A stretch of 64,000 bases of DNA from Epiperipatus broadwayi (GCA_028023455.1 JAQFVV010000013.1:7272188-7336187); one strand, 5' to 3'; positions 25,363 through 37,193 are shown, counted from the stretch's first letter. Made by a program: numbers and translations. The notes: generated by a model not told the origin, from the sequence alone.

Positions 25363-26451
25363 TTAGATCTGCTTAATGATAAAACTTATAAACTATCAAA
25401 AAGAGATCATACTACGTATTTGGAAAAAACAACAAAAGCTATTATTAATAAATCGCCTATTGAAACAGAGATAAGAAATAAAATAATCCCTCGTGAAAAA
25501 TCTTGTGTCTGTCCAAAATTTTATGGACTTCCAAAAATTCACAAACCAGATACCCCCTTTCGTCCAATAGTAAGTGCAATAGGTTCTCCAACTCATATTT
25601 TAGCTAGATACTTATCGGATTTCATTAAACCTACAATCCCATCTATTAAATCATATATTAAAAACTCTTTACATTTTATTTCTGTTTTAAAAAGTTTAAA
25701 AATTAATGCTAATGACATTCTGGTCAGTTTTGATGTCCTGTCTTTGTTTACAAACATTTCAATTGATGAAGCTTTAAATATAATCTCACAACGTTGCAAT
25801 TTACCAGACGATATTATTGCTTTGATTAAACATTGTCTCTTAAATACATATTTTGTATACAATGGACAGCATTACAGACAAGTTTTTGGTACTCCTATGA
25901 GCTCACCTATCTCAGGAGTAATAGCTGATTTATTCATGGAATGTATAAAAACTCGTGCTTTAGAATCATCATCTTTAAAACCTCTCATTTGGCTCAGATA
26001 CATAAATGACACTTTTGTCATATGGCAACATGGAAAAAATAAATTAGATGATTTTTTCTTACATTTAAATAATATGCATCCGCATATTAAATTTACAATG
26101 GAGACAGAGTCTGATGGAAAACTCCCTTTTCTTGATGTTCTAGTCACCAGAACACCAAATAGTTTATCTTTTTCTATTTACAGAAAGCATACACACACAG
26201 ACAGATATTTACATTCTCATCACCACCAAACTTAGATAGTTTCTGTGGCCAAAACTCTTTTAAATAGAGCAATTAACCTTTCAGATGAGACACATCTGAA
26301 AGAAGAAATAAATCATATTAATAGTGTTTTATTAGCAAATAGCTATAATTACAAATTTATAAAAAAAAAGCCTTATTTCAAGCCCAAAATAGACAAAATA
26401 GGAAACAAAAAGATGATAAATCAGCTATTAGGATTTGTGTTCCATGTGTAA
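25363..26451 (+). pseudogene. PLE reverse transcriptase, right copy of C
   Basis: The open frame starts at the inversion junction (LDLLNDKTYKLSKRD, the usual region upstream of the PLE fingers) and runs to TAG at 26233-26235. It shows FYGLPKIHKPDTPFRPIVS, VSFDVLSLFTNI (motif A), GTPMSSPISGVIADLFME (motif B), YINDTFVIW (motif C, Asn for the first Asp) and KLPFLDVLVTR. After the stop the same frame continues to 26451 and then shifts in an A-run near 26360-26370. The minus-strand copy has Gln where this copy has the stop. RT copies element RNA into DNA at the target. Motif C, the stop and the frameshift make this copy inactive. Confidence 0.92.
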
Positions 26452-26539
26452 AATGAACTACAGACAGTATCGGACGTATATTAAAACACTATAATATAGA
26501 TACAGCATTTTCTGCTCATTAAAAGATCAGCAATATAAT

Positions 26540-26948
26540 AACCAATCCTAAGGATTCAATCCCTGTTGAATCTCATGGTATCTATCAAATCTCATGTAAA
26601 AGTTATAAAGCTTTTTACATAGGTATGAGCAATCATTGCATCAGTGTTAGGAGAGATGAGCATGCTAATGCAGTTAAACAGCACTCATCATCATCAGCAC
26701 TCTCACTCCATACTATAGATTCAAGTCATAAAATTGATTTTTCTAGTACCATGATCATATCCAGATGTGATAATCTCTACCAGTGCAAAATTAGAGAAGC
26801 CATTGAGATACTTAAAAGGCCAGCTTGTATCAATAAGCGAGATGATACATGCAAACTTCCTCCTATTTGGAAAGATTTTTTTAAAAACATTCCTAAATTT
26901 AACATTTTTGCTATTGGTGGAATTTTAACATTTTATTCAAATCAGTGA
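26540..26948 (+). pseudogene. PLE GIY-YIG endonuclease, right copy of C
   Basis: ESHGIYQISCKSYKAFYIG carries the GIY and YIG words, but the second Cys of the Cys-x2-Cys pair is Tyr. In the following helix NRR of the left copy is NHC. ISVRRDEHANAV and IREAIEI are kept, and the frame ends at 26946-26948 with a C-terminus close to that of the left copy. It is separated from the RT part by a frameshift, so it is a dead remnant. Confidence 0.9.
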
Positions 26949-26981
26949 TTGTAGCGCCTCTACAACTGTCTTTCTACCTTT

Positions 26982-27028
26982 TATAACTCTGTGGATGACT
27001 TGTGTGACCAAGTCGAAACGTCAGTATA
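26982..27028 (+). ncRNA. hammerhead-like motif, right copy of C
   Basis: TATAACT, CTGTGGATGA, ACTTG-TGTGAC-CAAGT-like stem, CGAAAC, GTC, AGTATA. Helix I (TATA-A-CT with AGTATA) and helix II (5 bp) both form. The first box has a 3-nt insertion relative to CTGATGA. GAAAC abuts GTC, leaving no room for a closed helix III, a geometry that could only work between two RNA copies. Confidence 0.45.
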
Positions 27029-27088
27029 TTAATATTAAAAGTTTTTTAACATGGATGAACCCACAAAATATGTATTTTATATATATAT

Positions 27089-28913
27089 ATTGCAACCAGT
27101 TGGTTACATAGTGGCACTAGAAAAAAAAATTAGATAGTTGGCAACATGTTCTTCAGGTTTGAGAATAACAAATTATTTTATTAATAGGGGGAAATAATAT
27201 TTAAATATTCATGGACCTATTTTTTAATCTTATTTAATTTTGAAGCATTAGTGTCATGCTTCAGTTTTTTTTAAATTTGTGTTTTTCACCCTCTGCTGAA
27301 AATTTTGCTAAGCTTTTTGTTTTTTATGGCTTTAAAATTTGTGCATATTTATTTTCAAGTATTTTAATTACAGAAAAAGTCAATAGATGGCTTGAAAAGC
27401 CAAGAGGTGATCCAACAAACAATTGCAAGCTCTACTGATGATGGATATCCATTATATATTTCACAATCTTAAACCTTGCATCTTCACTTTGAAAAAATAT
27501 TATGATCATCCAGAAAATATTATGGTGGTGTAAAATCTTCATTTTTTTTTGGAAAGTTTATGATTATATTGGGAACCTAATTATGTCATAATTATTAAAA
27601 ATAAAAAGTGCATTTATATATTTATTTTTGACAGAAATGTTTTATTTTTAAATAAAAAAGAATATTTTCTTTTAAATATTGTTACTATAGAGATTATGAT
27701 TGTGTGAAAAACAGATGTCTACAAAATGAGGTCATTCACTTGATTGGTATTATATTTATCAATATCATAAAAATTATGAAAAAATTGTAAACTTTTAAAG
27801 TATAATTTGATAGATTTAGTAGTTATTAAAATGTTTTTGTTTAGATTTGTAAATTAAATTTGAAACAAGGAAGATTTTGTTCATTTTATAAATTAAATCA
27901 ATTCCATCTAAAATTTGATGATGTGATTACATTTTGTTTTGAATAAATATATATTTTAAAATAATTACAGAAATCAAATATGGTTTTTTAAATTTATTTA
28001 ATTTCTAAAGATAAATATCTATCAAATGAAATCAAATTTATTATATTCTGGTAAATAATAAAGGTTTGATAAAATGAAAGTTGAAAGCTTAAATCTAGAA
28101 AGCTGTCAGAAAATAGTGAAAATTGGTCAGATTAAAAAATCATTATTTAACTCAATATTTCTAAAATCCTCATATGATAGTATAAAAATTCTCAAACATT
28201 AAATATATTTAAGAATATTTAAAAAAAATAAAAGAGAGAGAGGAGCAAAATAAAATTTTAAAATTTTAATGACTTTGTAAATTTTATTTTTAATTAATCA
28301 GAGTTGTTTTTATCTCTCTTTAATGAAAAAGAAAAATCAAATCAAGGCAATTACCTGGTTATCTTATTGTTGTTTTATTTGCAAGAAGATTGGGTTTTTA
28401 ATTATAAAGAAATGTCAAGAACTTTATAATATTAATTTAAGTTGTTGACTTGTTTTCAATATCTATAATTAAGAAGGAAATTGCCTGAACTGTTGTATTA
28501 ATAAAAGTTTATCTAATTGGTTGGCATGAAGATTATCATGTAAGAAATAGATTGTAATTGCCTAAGTAAAAGTTTTCTTTAATATATATATATATATATT
28601 ACTCTTTTGACAGTTTTTCATCAAAGTTGTTTTTTTTTCAGATTACTTCTAATTAATTGTAAACATCCTTAAAAATACTCCAGCAAGTTATTTTGTTCAC
28701 TAATCTAGAATGATTTTTGGAGTTTACTTTTTTTTCATAATACAATTGTCTATGAGTCAACCCTTTGTTTTTGGACTTACAATTCAAGCCAAAATTATTT
28801 ACTTATTTTACTTTTAAATTAGAGGTTTGAACTGTTATTTCAATAAATTATTTAAAATAATATCATTCTCAACACATAAAACACTCTACTTACCAGCTAT
28901 ACTATATATATAT
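27089..28913. other. AT-rich stretch, no gene seen
   Basis: No exon recognised. A TA microsatellite lies at about 28580-28600. The 60-codon frame at 27256-27438 lacks any support. Confidence 0.45.
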
Positions 28914-29313
28914 ATATTGTAACGATATATAAATATGTCGTTACATTAATTTAAAAGAAAAACAAAGTTCGCAAATAAAAATAAATGTATTAAAAATCTA
29001 TAAAAAAAAACTAAATGCTAAAATTAAAAATGTTTGTTATACGTATATACATTCGCACAGATGCTAAACTTTAAAAATATTTTTTTCATAAACAAAAAAA
29101 AAAAAGTATTTGAACGTATTTTTTTTAATAAAAAGATACAAGATTGAAATATAAAAATATTTTAATAAAAAAATAACGTAAGTTAAAATAAAAACAGGTA
29201 TTAATTAATTCCTGTAATCTATAAATGGAAATGATTGTTTATTAATTATCTAAAAGCTGTTTAATTAAAAAGTCAGATGGAAAGTTAGATAAGAGAAGAA
29301 AGAAATTTAATTT

Positions 29314-29408
29314 GACCAATGGAAGCACTAAGCCTTGGCTCGGACCCTAACGAAAGTGATAGATTAGTGACGTTTTGTTCATTGAATCCTTGTGGATAAT
29401 ATAAAAAG
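29314..29408 (+). promoter_or_regulatory. LTR promoter (CCAAT, CRE-like, TATA), solo copy
   Basis: GACCAATGG at 29314-29322, TGACGT at 29368-29373 and TATAAAAAG at 29400-29408 keep the same order as in the two related LTRs. Transcription would start near 29430. Confidence 0.6.
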
Positions 29409-29449
29409 GGAAATACAGTTTTTTCTGACAGTTCCAGCGTTTTGTGTTT

Positions 29450-29483
29450 GAGAGATGTGGTATGACGCACATACCACACTCTC
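29450..29483 (+). ncRNA. conserved 5'-end hairpin in LTR transcript, solo copy
   Basis: GAGAG(A)TGTGGTATG pairs with CATACCACACTCTC around loop ACGCA, giving 14 pairs with one bulged A. Compared with 44611-44639 at least four base pairs are changed on both sides while pairing is kept. It lies about 50 nt downstream of the TATA box, so near nt +20 of the transcript. Confidence 0.75.
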
Positions 29484-29580
29484 TATAAAAAAAAAAAATG
29501 AAAAGACTGTGATACCTTGAACCAGCTATTGCCATCTCCAGAACATTACCTTCCAACAGAGGCGTCATGGGAATTCCATA

Positions 29581-29739
29581 AGCTATATGAAAGGAACAAT
29601 TATTAAAATCAATTAAGAATTTTCGTCAAGTTTTACAAATTGATAAACAAGCCAACTTAAATGTTAAAACGGACTCTTATCTGACTTTTGTAAGTTTTTA
29701 AATCAAATTAATAATGTTTAATTTTATATGTTTTCCGAT
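29581..29739 (+). other. highly conserved 159-bp LTR block ending near a splice donor
   Basis: This block and 42108-42266 are the same length and differ at only a few positions, whereas sequence just downstream is only about two-thirds identical. It contains CTTTTGTAAGTTTTT-like sequence, a good 5' splice site (GTAAGT) present in all three LTR copies. It may be a leader exon or packaging segment; no protein is supported. Confidence 0.5.
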
Positions 29740-30634
29740 GGACAAACATCATTTCCTTTTTTTTTTTTCTTATTGTAAAGATTATTTAAATGTATGAAGT
29801 TTAAGTTGTTTATAGACGCTTGCATGGATTCGTTTGCGGTTAATTATATTTTGGTTTTCATATTTGATCAAAATATATAGACATTCGATAAATAATGATA
29901 CCTTACGGTGAGTATCTAAAATGTATTTATTCGGATGTCTTTTAAGTTATTGGTGACAACGCAAGTATCTTATGGTGAATACTATTGGGTTACTTATAAG
30001 TTTCCCTCTGCGATTGTCGGTATCAATAATTTTGTATTTTGATCGTTTATGTTTATTTTGAAATGTTTTTTGACCGTGGAATCTATGTAATCGATCTATA
30101 CCCATCAATTTTAAACAAATCTGTGCGAACGTATTTCAATGTTAAATTTAAGTCGGGCGTGAATGGCTGTATAGATTTGTAAAGTTATATTAGGGGAGGG
30201 TAATCTTGGGTTATTTGTGTCGTTGTTGAATTGGGTCAATGGATTGGATATATTTGTGTAATTAGTAGATGTAGTATGAGTTTCGCTACGTGCAGAATCG
30301 CTGAATACACCCCACCAACCCTTTGCCTATGGATGGGATTGTAAGTTGGCAAAAAGGATCGCGGTCCCTTCCTATGGAGTTTTTATTTTATTTGTTCTTC
30401 TTGCTATACAGACGTCATATTCCTGTATTGGACAAGAGTCAATGTTTTCTCTAACTATTTGGTTCAGATGTCCATTCCTGACAGTATAGTATATTTGTGC
30501 TGTTGTATTTTCATGCTACATTGAATACATAAATGTATCAGATGGATTGATGCTGGTTTGACTGCAAAATTTGTTGCCTAAGGTTAAATCAGGGAAGAAT
30601 ATTTTCTTTTCAAATGCAGATCTATGTAGTCTAT

Positions 30635-33620
30635 TGAAACGGAAATCTCCAATCCCTTTCCGTTTCACCATCAAACCTAATGACACTCTCATCTGTGCTA
30701 AGTTCGAACCTATTTAAATGTTAATAAATATAAAATTCGTTCATGTCCGTATAAACAGTATTATATATTTACGTGCGAACGAACGCTATAATTAGATAGG
30801 ATTAGTAAAATTATAGCGTACTAAAGTTATTTAATATTTCTAAAAATGTTTATTATATTATTTAAGTTAAGAGTAAATTATTAATTTTGTTGTTTAATAT
30901 TGTAATTTCGTATGTGGATATATAATCTGTGCTATATAGAAGAAAGACATGATTTAAAATATGTAAAAGCCGTTATCTAAAAATACTATTAAATGTTTCT
31001 TTAAAAATTGTTAAAAGATTTCTTGTTTTAAATATATTTCAGGGAAAAGTTTCTCGAAAATATATTTAAAAGCTATATCAAAATATATTTGTAAATTATT
31101 TTTAATAAATATGATAAAAATGTTTTCGTTTTAAAAAAATGTTAAAAGGTTGTTTTTAAATAGAAAGAGTTTCTATGTAAGATTAAAAATAAAAGCTGGT
31201 CAAGTAATTAAAAGATTTTTGGTTGTAAACAAGTGTCATTAACGACCACACCTGGAATTCGTAAAAAGTAAAACTAGTTAAAAATTTACTAATTAAAATC
31301 TCCTTAGATAAGATTTAAGTTATTTTAAAATCTAAATTGGACAATTGTTTGCAACGAAAAATCTTAATTATAATAATAACTTATGGAATGTTTCTAACAT
31401 AAGTTATCGAAGATCTGAATTATAAATTGAAAAACACTTAATTAAATTCCTGAGTCTTGAGGCGGGAGATTCCGATAAGGAAAACATATAAATACTCTGT
31501 ATTTTTTAACAAGAGGAGGACAGCCATATTGTTAGTGAGAGTTGTAGCCAGTATTCACAATTGTTAATTTGAACATGTCCGGCTAAAAGCGGGCATCTTG
31601 TTGCTGTGACTCCGCGGGAGAACGGGGTTTCTCTCGTCGAAATGCCTAAACCACCATCATGCCGATAGAAGAGACGAGCCTAACATAATGGGAAAGATGA
31701 TGCCGCCCAGTCAAACTAAACCAAACCAACAGCCAAGAACTTGCAGATAAATCATACCGGTACCGTTTTATTTTTCAAACCGCAGAGCTCTGTGTAATTC
31801 TGTGTAAATGTAAATAATATCTATATAAGTTAGCTAACTTTCCTTTTAAAATAATGATAAAGCTAAATGTAATCAAAACTTAAAATCCATTTAATAGTTT
31901 AATATGTCAATTGCTATCCAAAATTTAATGTGTTAAAGTTTAAATAATCTGACTTATTTATATTTTCCTTTCATTTAAAGTGCATTATGTGTTTAGTTTA
32001 AAGTTATATCACTGCGGTTGTGTCTATATTTCTTTGTTTATTTTAAATGCTTATTATATTTTATATGCCAATATTTCGAAACAGTAGGCACTTATTTTTA
32101 TGTTTTAAGAAGATATTATTTGAAAATCTTCGCGTAATTTATTTATAGCGTCAACTTTCTGCGCTGTTTCGAAATCCTATTTTTTTTATTTAAATGATTT
32201 AATATGTGAAATGTGGCTCTTTTATAATCAACCAGTTAAAAACTTAACCTTATAGTTTTATTTAGAATTAAATTTAACATTGATCGTATTTATAAGTATA
32301 TTTGACATTTAAATTCTTAAGTCCATAGAAATATACTTTCCCTCCTTAAATATTTATTATCTATAAGTAACTTAATAGATCGAACATGTCAAAGTACAGA
32401 TGTAATAATATTCCCTTTAGTAGCATAGACATTTATTATCAGGCTACGCAAGAGTTGGTCCCAATTTGATAGAGCTAATATGCTATTAACTCGTATTTCA
32501 TAGTATGAAATATACTATTCTTTGCTTGGCGGATGTGATCTTATTTTATAAAATTATTCTCGTTTTGCTGCTATACGTAATATACGTATCTTAAGATGGA
32601 GCCACGGCGTTGCCAGCACATCTTCTCTTATAGGGTAGAGCAGTAGCGAAGCCTGAGCCAAGGCCAGGTTAGCACGTAAGACCCCCGCCATTCCTGAACA
32701 CAATGTTCCTTTTCACGCAGCATTGCGATCGGTTACAGGGTACCGGCGTTTGTCGCAAGAACCCTGAAGTTATTTCATCCATCCGCAGAGCGACTTTTCC
32801 TATTATTGTTTACCTGTGCCATAGCGCATTGGTAAAATCTTATTTCAGCCAACTCTCCCACCTTTATATAACGCTTTCAGCATTCTGAAATTTTCTCTCG
32901 AAAGCCATGTTCGATCGATCATTACTTGAGCTGGTTTATGCGCTCGTTATTAAATTATATATGGGTATTTTAGTAAATAAATTCATGATCAAAGTTTAAT
33001 ATAATTATTTATATACCAGCCACAAATGTAATAGGATTTGGCTTATCGAGATTTATAGACATAACGTAGTGATTAATTATGTATCAATTGTAAACAATTC
33101 CTAAGATGGGCACATGTTAAACTCATCTATGAAATTTAATGATTACTTGTGGAAAGTGATTTTGAATTACCAAATGTTTGTACATTCTACGCTGAATGCT
33201 ATTGTAAATAAGTGATATATCTATGAGTTGTAAATAAATATATAATTAATTTAATGTATTTCGTTCTCTGTTTCGTTATTGATCTAATTCAATCCAATTC
33301 TAATTATCCTTTATAGTCTATATATGTGAAAACTATGCATTAAGTTAAATTAAATTAGTGATATTTTAGTCAATTAAGAACCTTTCTTTTAATTATCAGA
33401 GTCTCATTGCTTCTCCGTGACCTATGTCGGCCGTGTGGAAAGAGATCTACTACGTGTAATTTCAAGGTGGTCATTCGTAAGGTCGTGAGTCTTGGAATCC
33501 TGGTTGACGAGTTGAAGTGCGGTCGGACTCGGGATGTTACAGTCCTAGTCTGGTCAGCTTCGGTCTCTTTTGCTTGGATTCTGAATTCTGTTACGCGAAT
33601 GTACAAACTTGACTGTTACA
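30635..33620 (+). repeat. 5' LTR (2,986 bp) of the gag element
   Basis: It matches 37194-40210 over its whole length. Differences are a few substitutions and small indels, the largest a T-rich stretch of about 37 bp present only in the 3' LTR near 39722. The last kilobase holds GC-richer islands (about 32580-32900 and 33400-33610) with short open frames that are identical or nearly so in both LTRs. They have no recognised domain and are not called genes. Three kilobases is far longer than most LTRs. Confidence 0.92.
31487..31596 (+). promoter_or_regulatory. probable LTR core promoter
   Basis: TATAAATA at 31487-31494 is followed 20-60 bp later by a GC-richer segment, and ATGTCCG/CGGGCAT form a 7-bp stem at 31575-31596. 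The same arrangement recurs in the 3' LTR from 38045. The transcription start is inferred, not seen. Confidence 0.4.
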
Positions 33621-34135
33621 TAGTATTTTTTTTTTCACCGGGTTTGGACGCCCAAAATCGTGGGGCTTGTAACTTATTTCCACCCCTGAAGAGATTATGG
33701 AGAGTATATATATAATTCTTTTGGTCAAAATTAACGATTTTGAGTCCAATTTTTTTAATAAATGTATATATGTAAGATTTTTTTTTTCACCGGGTTTGAA
33801 CGCACATCGTGTGACTATTCGATATTCCAATACTCTGTAGAGCGTTTAATATATACATTTTTTTTTTGCCTTCCATTATAAATAATAATGAATAATATAT
33901 ATGTAGTATTTTTTCCCCGGGTTTGTAGTAACTTATTTCCACTTCTAAGGAGATTGAGTATAGAGATAAAATTCTTTTGTTTAAAATTAATGATTTTGAA
34001 TTAATTTTTTTTTCGTTTTCCAAAATAATGTATATGTATAGATTTTTTTTTCCTGAGTTTGAACGTCAATTAATTCCATACTCTGAATAGATTATTATTT
34101 TATTATGTAAAAATTATTTATATAGATGCATAGTA
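33621..34135 (+). repeat. degenerate tandem repeats in the leader of the gag element
   Basis: Four units of roughly 100-150 bp start near 33621, 33773, 33904 and 34037. Each has a TAGTAT/TAAGAT-like start, a T-run, and (in modified form) CACCGGGTTTGAACG. Units 1 and 3 also share TAACTTATTTCCAC and an ATTCTTTTG block. They separate the LTR end from the primer-binding-site candidate. Confidence 0.65.
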
Positions 34136-34191
34136 GAATTTTTAAGGGGATTTCTAATATATGTTGTGTAAACTTTCTTGCTCACTGTGAC

Positions 34192-34207
34192 TGGCGCCCG
34201 AGGATGA
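34192..34207 (+). promoter_or_regulatory. candidate primer binding site (tRNA-Lys type)
   Basis: TGGCGCCCGA is the complement of the 3' end of tRNA-Lys as used by many retroelements. It lies 571 bp downstream of the 5' LTR, although a working site should be next to it. The 3' LTR lacks the intervening 571 bp. Either this site is not the one used, or the leader grew after insertion. Confidence 0.4.
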
Positions 34208-34735
34208 TTTGAATAAATGTCAAATCGTTCTCACATAAATTTTGTCATCAGGAGTAAAGAGAGAAAAAGGGGGGTCTATTATTTGTTTTATGTTTTATGA
34301 ATTGGATTGAACGAGAAAGAGAATGAAATAAATGTAAGGTCAAATCAAATCTTAAAGGTTCGAAACTAGCACAGACGTGTAAATTAAATTATAACCATGA
34401 ACCGTGGAAAATTTAAAAAAAAAAAAAACAGCTGCAAGAGGCCAAGGGTGAGTTGTATTTTATAATTTTTTTTTGTTATATATGTTAAATTTATTTCACT
34501 GTTAGTTAAATGTTGGGTGGGCATCAAGCGAATGTATAGCGAGAAGTTAGGTGTATTAATAGAGTTAGGCATAGGTGTTGAGATGAGTAGGAGACAGATC
34601 GTTTTCTTTGTGGAGTGCAGCAATTAGCCGAGTTAGTAAAGCAAACAAAAACCAAGAAACTTTAGCAAAAACAAATTGAGCCATTAAAAAGAGAAAATTT
34701 TTTGTTGTTGTTAGTATATTAAAACGTATATTAAA

Positions 34736-36436
34736 ATGGATAATAGTATGGAAGAAGAAAGGGAAGTAGTGAGCGAAGGGGAAGAAGGGAAAACAGGAAA
34801 AGAAGGAATGTATAGGGGTATTAGATTAAGATCGGGAAAAGAAATTATGGAAGAGAGTAGCAGCACAGAGGGAGACAAGGAAGGTGAAGCGAGGACGAGC
34901 CAGATTAGGGAAAAGGCATCGATACATCAAAGCGTGGCCATATCAGAAAAGTCAGACACCACGGGATCTGAACAGAGACCTATAGAAGAATTTAAGAAAG
35001 AATGCTGGAATATGAACTCAATGATGGAGTCACTAGTGAAGCAACTTAGACAGGATGCAGAAGAGAGGGATCATAGAAATAATCTAGAAATGGAACAACG
35101 TTTTGAAGAGAGAGATAGGAAAAATAGACAGGAGGCAGAAGAGAGGGATCATAGAAATAATCTAGAAATGGAACGACGTTTTGAAGCTTTGGGCAGGCGA
35201 TGTGAGGAAGGAACAGCACAGATTAGAAAAGACTTAGAAGAAATGCTGTGTAAAGGCCTGCAGGAAGTATCCTTTAGCTGCCAACAGAATTGTGAAAAAA
35301 TACAGTTTGAATTCACAGAAATGCTGGATACAACCAGGACAGAAAATAAAAATGAAATGGTGAAAATCCAAGAGGAAATCAAGGCCATGGGGGAGCAGGT
35401 TGAGCATCAAGAGAGGGATATAGGGGAGAAGTTTAATAAAATGGAGACAGATCTTGGCAGGAAGTTGCAGGAATATGAAGACACATATAGTGAGATCCGG
35501 GACGAAATATATGGATTAAAAGAAGGCCTGGCTTATAGAAGTCAAGTAGCAGCTGAGGAAGAAAACAGTCTAGCCATTAGTCATTTAGCCGAGAACCCAT
35601 GCAAAAGAAAACTGTCAGTGGGGGATGCTAAAGATATTCTTAGAGAGGAGGAAAGAAATGTCAAGGCAGAAAGCGTCATAAGCAAAGGAAATGAGCAGAT
35701 AGCCAACCCAGATAGCAGTGAGTTAGTTGCAGACACACTTGGACTGGGCATTCCATCAATAGGTAGCCACATAAGTTTAGCAAAATTTATTCAAGTAAAA
35801 TCTTTCAAAGGAGAAGTGGGAGAAAACCCAAAGGCCCATTTAGAAAGTTTAAGGGAACTTTTCAGGTTTCAGAAAATCCCAGTGGCTGATCAGATAGCTT
35901 TATCTATACACTATTTATACGGGTACGCCAAATCATGGTGGGACTGTTGTGATGAGAAGCCGCAAAATTTTGAGCAATATACGGATGCCATGCACAAAAC
36001 GTTTTGGAGTGAGGAGCGCCAGGAGGGTATCTACCATAGTATACTCAGGGAAACCTATGGATCGATAGTAAAGGAGACCCATACTCAATTTTTTCTGAGG
36101 CAGATAGCTTCCCTCCGATCCTTGACGGCCTTCCCATTCACCGAGACACAGATGATCAGAATTATCCAGCTAAACATGCCTAATCGAATTCAACAACTAA
36201 TGATGGGTTGTAGGAGTAGGACAATAGAAGACATGGTAGGGTTTCTAACAATGATTGATTTCACACCAGGACCTAAAGAACCACCGGAGAAGATGCGGCG
36301 AATCGATCCTCCAAGATGTCAAACGATGATGACTAGTCGGTCGCCTAGATGGGAATCCCGAAATCAGACTAGAGCAAAGAGACCATATAGACAGCCAGCA
36401 TCGTTAAACTACAGGCAACCCCCAGATCCTATTTAA
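34736..36436 (+). CDS. Ty3/Gypsy-type Gag protein
   Basis: A 566-residue frame with an ATG at its start and stop TAA at the end. Residues about 1-85 are highly charged. Residues about 85-275 are rich in Glu, Lys and Arg with a predicted coiled coil. The segment AEERDHRNNLEME is repeated about 25 residues apart, in DNA near 35056 and 35133. Residues about 340-510 fit the retrotransposon Gag capsid family: FKGEVGENPKAHLESL, LYGYAKSWWD and a helical C-terminal half. The tail is basic (Arg/Pro-rich) and has no Cys-His zinc knuckle. Gag would form the particle that packages element RNA. No pol frame or -1/+1 continuation follows, so enzymes must come from another element. It is intact, unlike everything else coding-like in the elements here. 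Confidence 0.88.
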   Translation: MDNSMEEEREVVSEGEEGKTGKEGMYRGIRLRSGKEIMEESSSTEGDKEGEARTSQIREKASIHQSVAISEKSDTTGSEQRPIEEFKKECWNMNSMMESLVKQLRQDAEERDHRNNLEMEQRFEERDRKNRQEAEERDHRNNLEMERRFEALGRRCEEGTAQIRKDLEEMLCKGLQEVSFSCQQNCEKIQFEFTEMLDTTRTENKNEMVKIQEEIKAMGEQVEHQERDIGEKFNKMETDLGRKLQEYEDTYSEIRDEIYGLKEGLAYRSQVAAEEENSLAISHLAENPCKRKLSVGDAKDILREEERNVKAESVISKGNEQIANPDSSELVADTLGLGIPSIGSHISLAKFIQVKSFKGEVGENPKAHLESLRELFRFQKIPVADQIALSIHYLYGYAKSWWDCCDEKPQNFEQYTDAMHKTFWSEERQEGIYHSILRETYGSIVKETHTQFFLRQIASLRSLTAFPFTETQMIRIIQLNMPNRIQQLMMGCRSRTIEDMVGFLTMIDFTPGPKEPPEKMRRIDPPRCQTMMTSRSPRWESRNQTRAKRPYRQPASLNYRQPPDPI

Positions 36437-36472
36437 ATTGTTAGTTTTTTTTTGTGTGTGTGATTGATCTTT

Positions 36473-36910
36473 TTATATACTCTTTTATATATATATATTA
36501 TACACTCTATATTTTATTTATATACCTTTTATATATATATTATGCACTTTATATATACACATACCCTTTTATATTTATATAGTATACACTCTATATTTTA
36601 TCTATATACACTTTATAGGTGCACCCACTTTATATATTGTACACTTCATATTTTATACAGATATATTAACACTTTTTATTTTATTATACACTTTATATAT
36701 TATACACTTTATATTTTGTTTATATACCTTAGATATATTAACACTTTATATGTTACCTTATACATATTATACACTTTATATTCTATCTACATACACTTTA
36801 TATATTATCCGTGTTATACTTTATTTATATACCTTACATACATATTATACACTGTATATTTGATCTCTATATCCTTTATATATTACACGCGTTATATGTT
36901 ATATATATAA
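36473..36910 (+). repeat. AT-rich minisatellite downstream of gag
   Basis: Variants of TTATATATTATACACTTTAT recur about ten times with irregular 40-60 bp spacing. The 148-codon frame across it, a Tyr/Ile/Leu/Phe-rich repeat, arises only from this repetition and should not be taken as a membrane protein. Confidence 0.75.
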
Positions 36911-37141
36911 AAACATATCTTTTATTTTTGACTAAGATGTATACTCGTTTGGGGATATATCTGTTTAAGTTTAAAATATTTACTAATAACCGATGATTTC
37001 ATTATATGTGTTGATAATTGTTAGAAGCACTAAATGTATTATGATAGTGTAATCTACTATGATGTATTACCATAGGTTTAGCGTAGGATTAGGCCATGAG
37101 TTTATATTTTGAAAGAAACCATAATTTACCTCTGTGTTTAT

Positions 37142-37193
37142 ATAAGTAAAGTCTTTTTTTTTTATTTGTTTTTTTTTACTAAGTTTACTGATA
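37142..37193 (+). promoter_or_regulatory. pre-3'LTR block of the gag element
   Basis: AAGTAAAGTC, a long T-run and AAGTTTACTGATA lie directly before the 3' LTR. The same block precedes the 3' LTR at 44109. A polypurine tract, the usual plus-strand primer, is not seen at this place; the tract is pyrimidine-rich instead. Confidence 0.5.

Larger units (their letters stand above)
24324..27088. mobile_element. inverted (head-to-head) PLE pair C
   Basis: A minus-strand copy (24324-25362) and a plus-strand copy (25363-27088) of one PLE family diverge from a junction near 25362. The left copy begins within the last ~50 codons of RT, the right copy retains most of RT. Both carry the GIY-YIG domain and the same 3' untranslated region, ending with ATGTATTTTATATA-type sequence outside. 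The junction is abrupt, with no spacer. No clear target duplication was found because both flanks are TA-rich. It is the best preserved PLE in the window. Confidence 0.9.

Noticed and set aside
24324-27088. Target duplication around PLE pair C
   Set aside because: Both flanks are TA/TG-rich, and the best shared words (TGCATGGGTTA, GTTGGTTA) do not match well enough.
27256-27438. Possible coding exon to the right of PLE pair C
   Set aside because: Hydrophobic AT-rich frame without conserved motif; flanking AG/GT words are no better than chance.
32703-32888. 61-codon frame identical in both LTRs of the gag element
   Set aside because: Identity is expected for young LTRs; no domain is recognised. 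I kept the GC-rich island as an LTR property only.
36464-36910. 148-codon Tyr/Ile/Leu/Phe-rich frame that could pass for a multi-span membrane protein
   Set aside because: It follows the AT minisatellite exactly; its periodicity is that of the DNA repeat.
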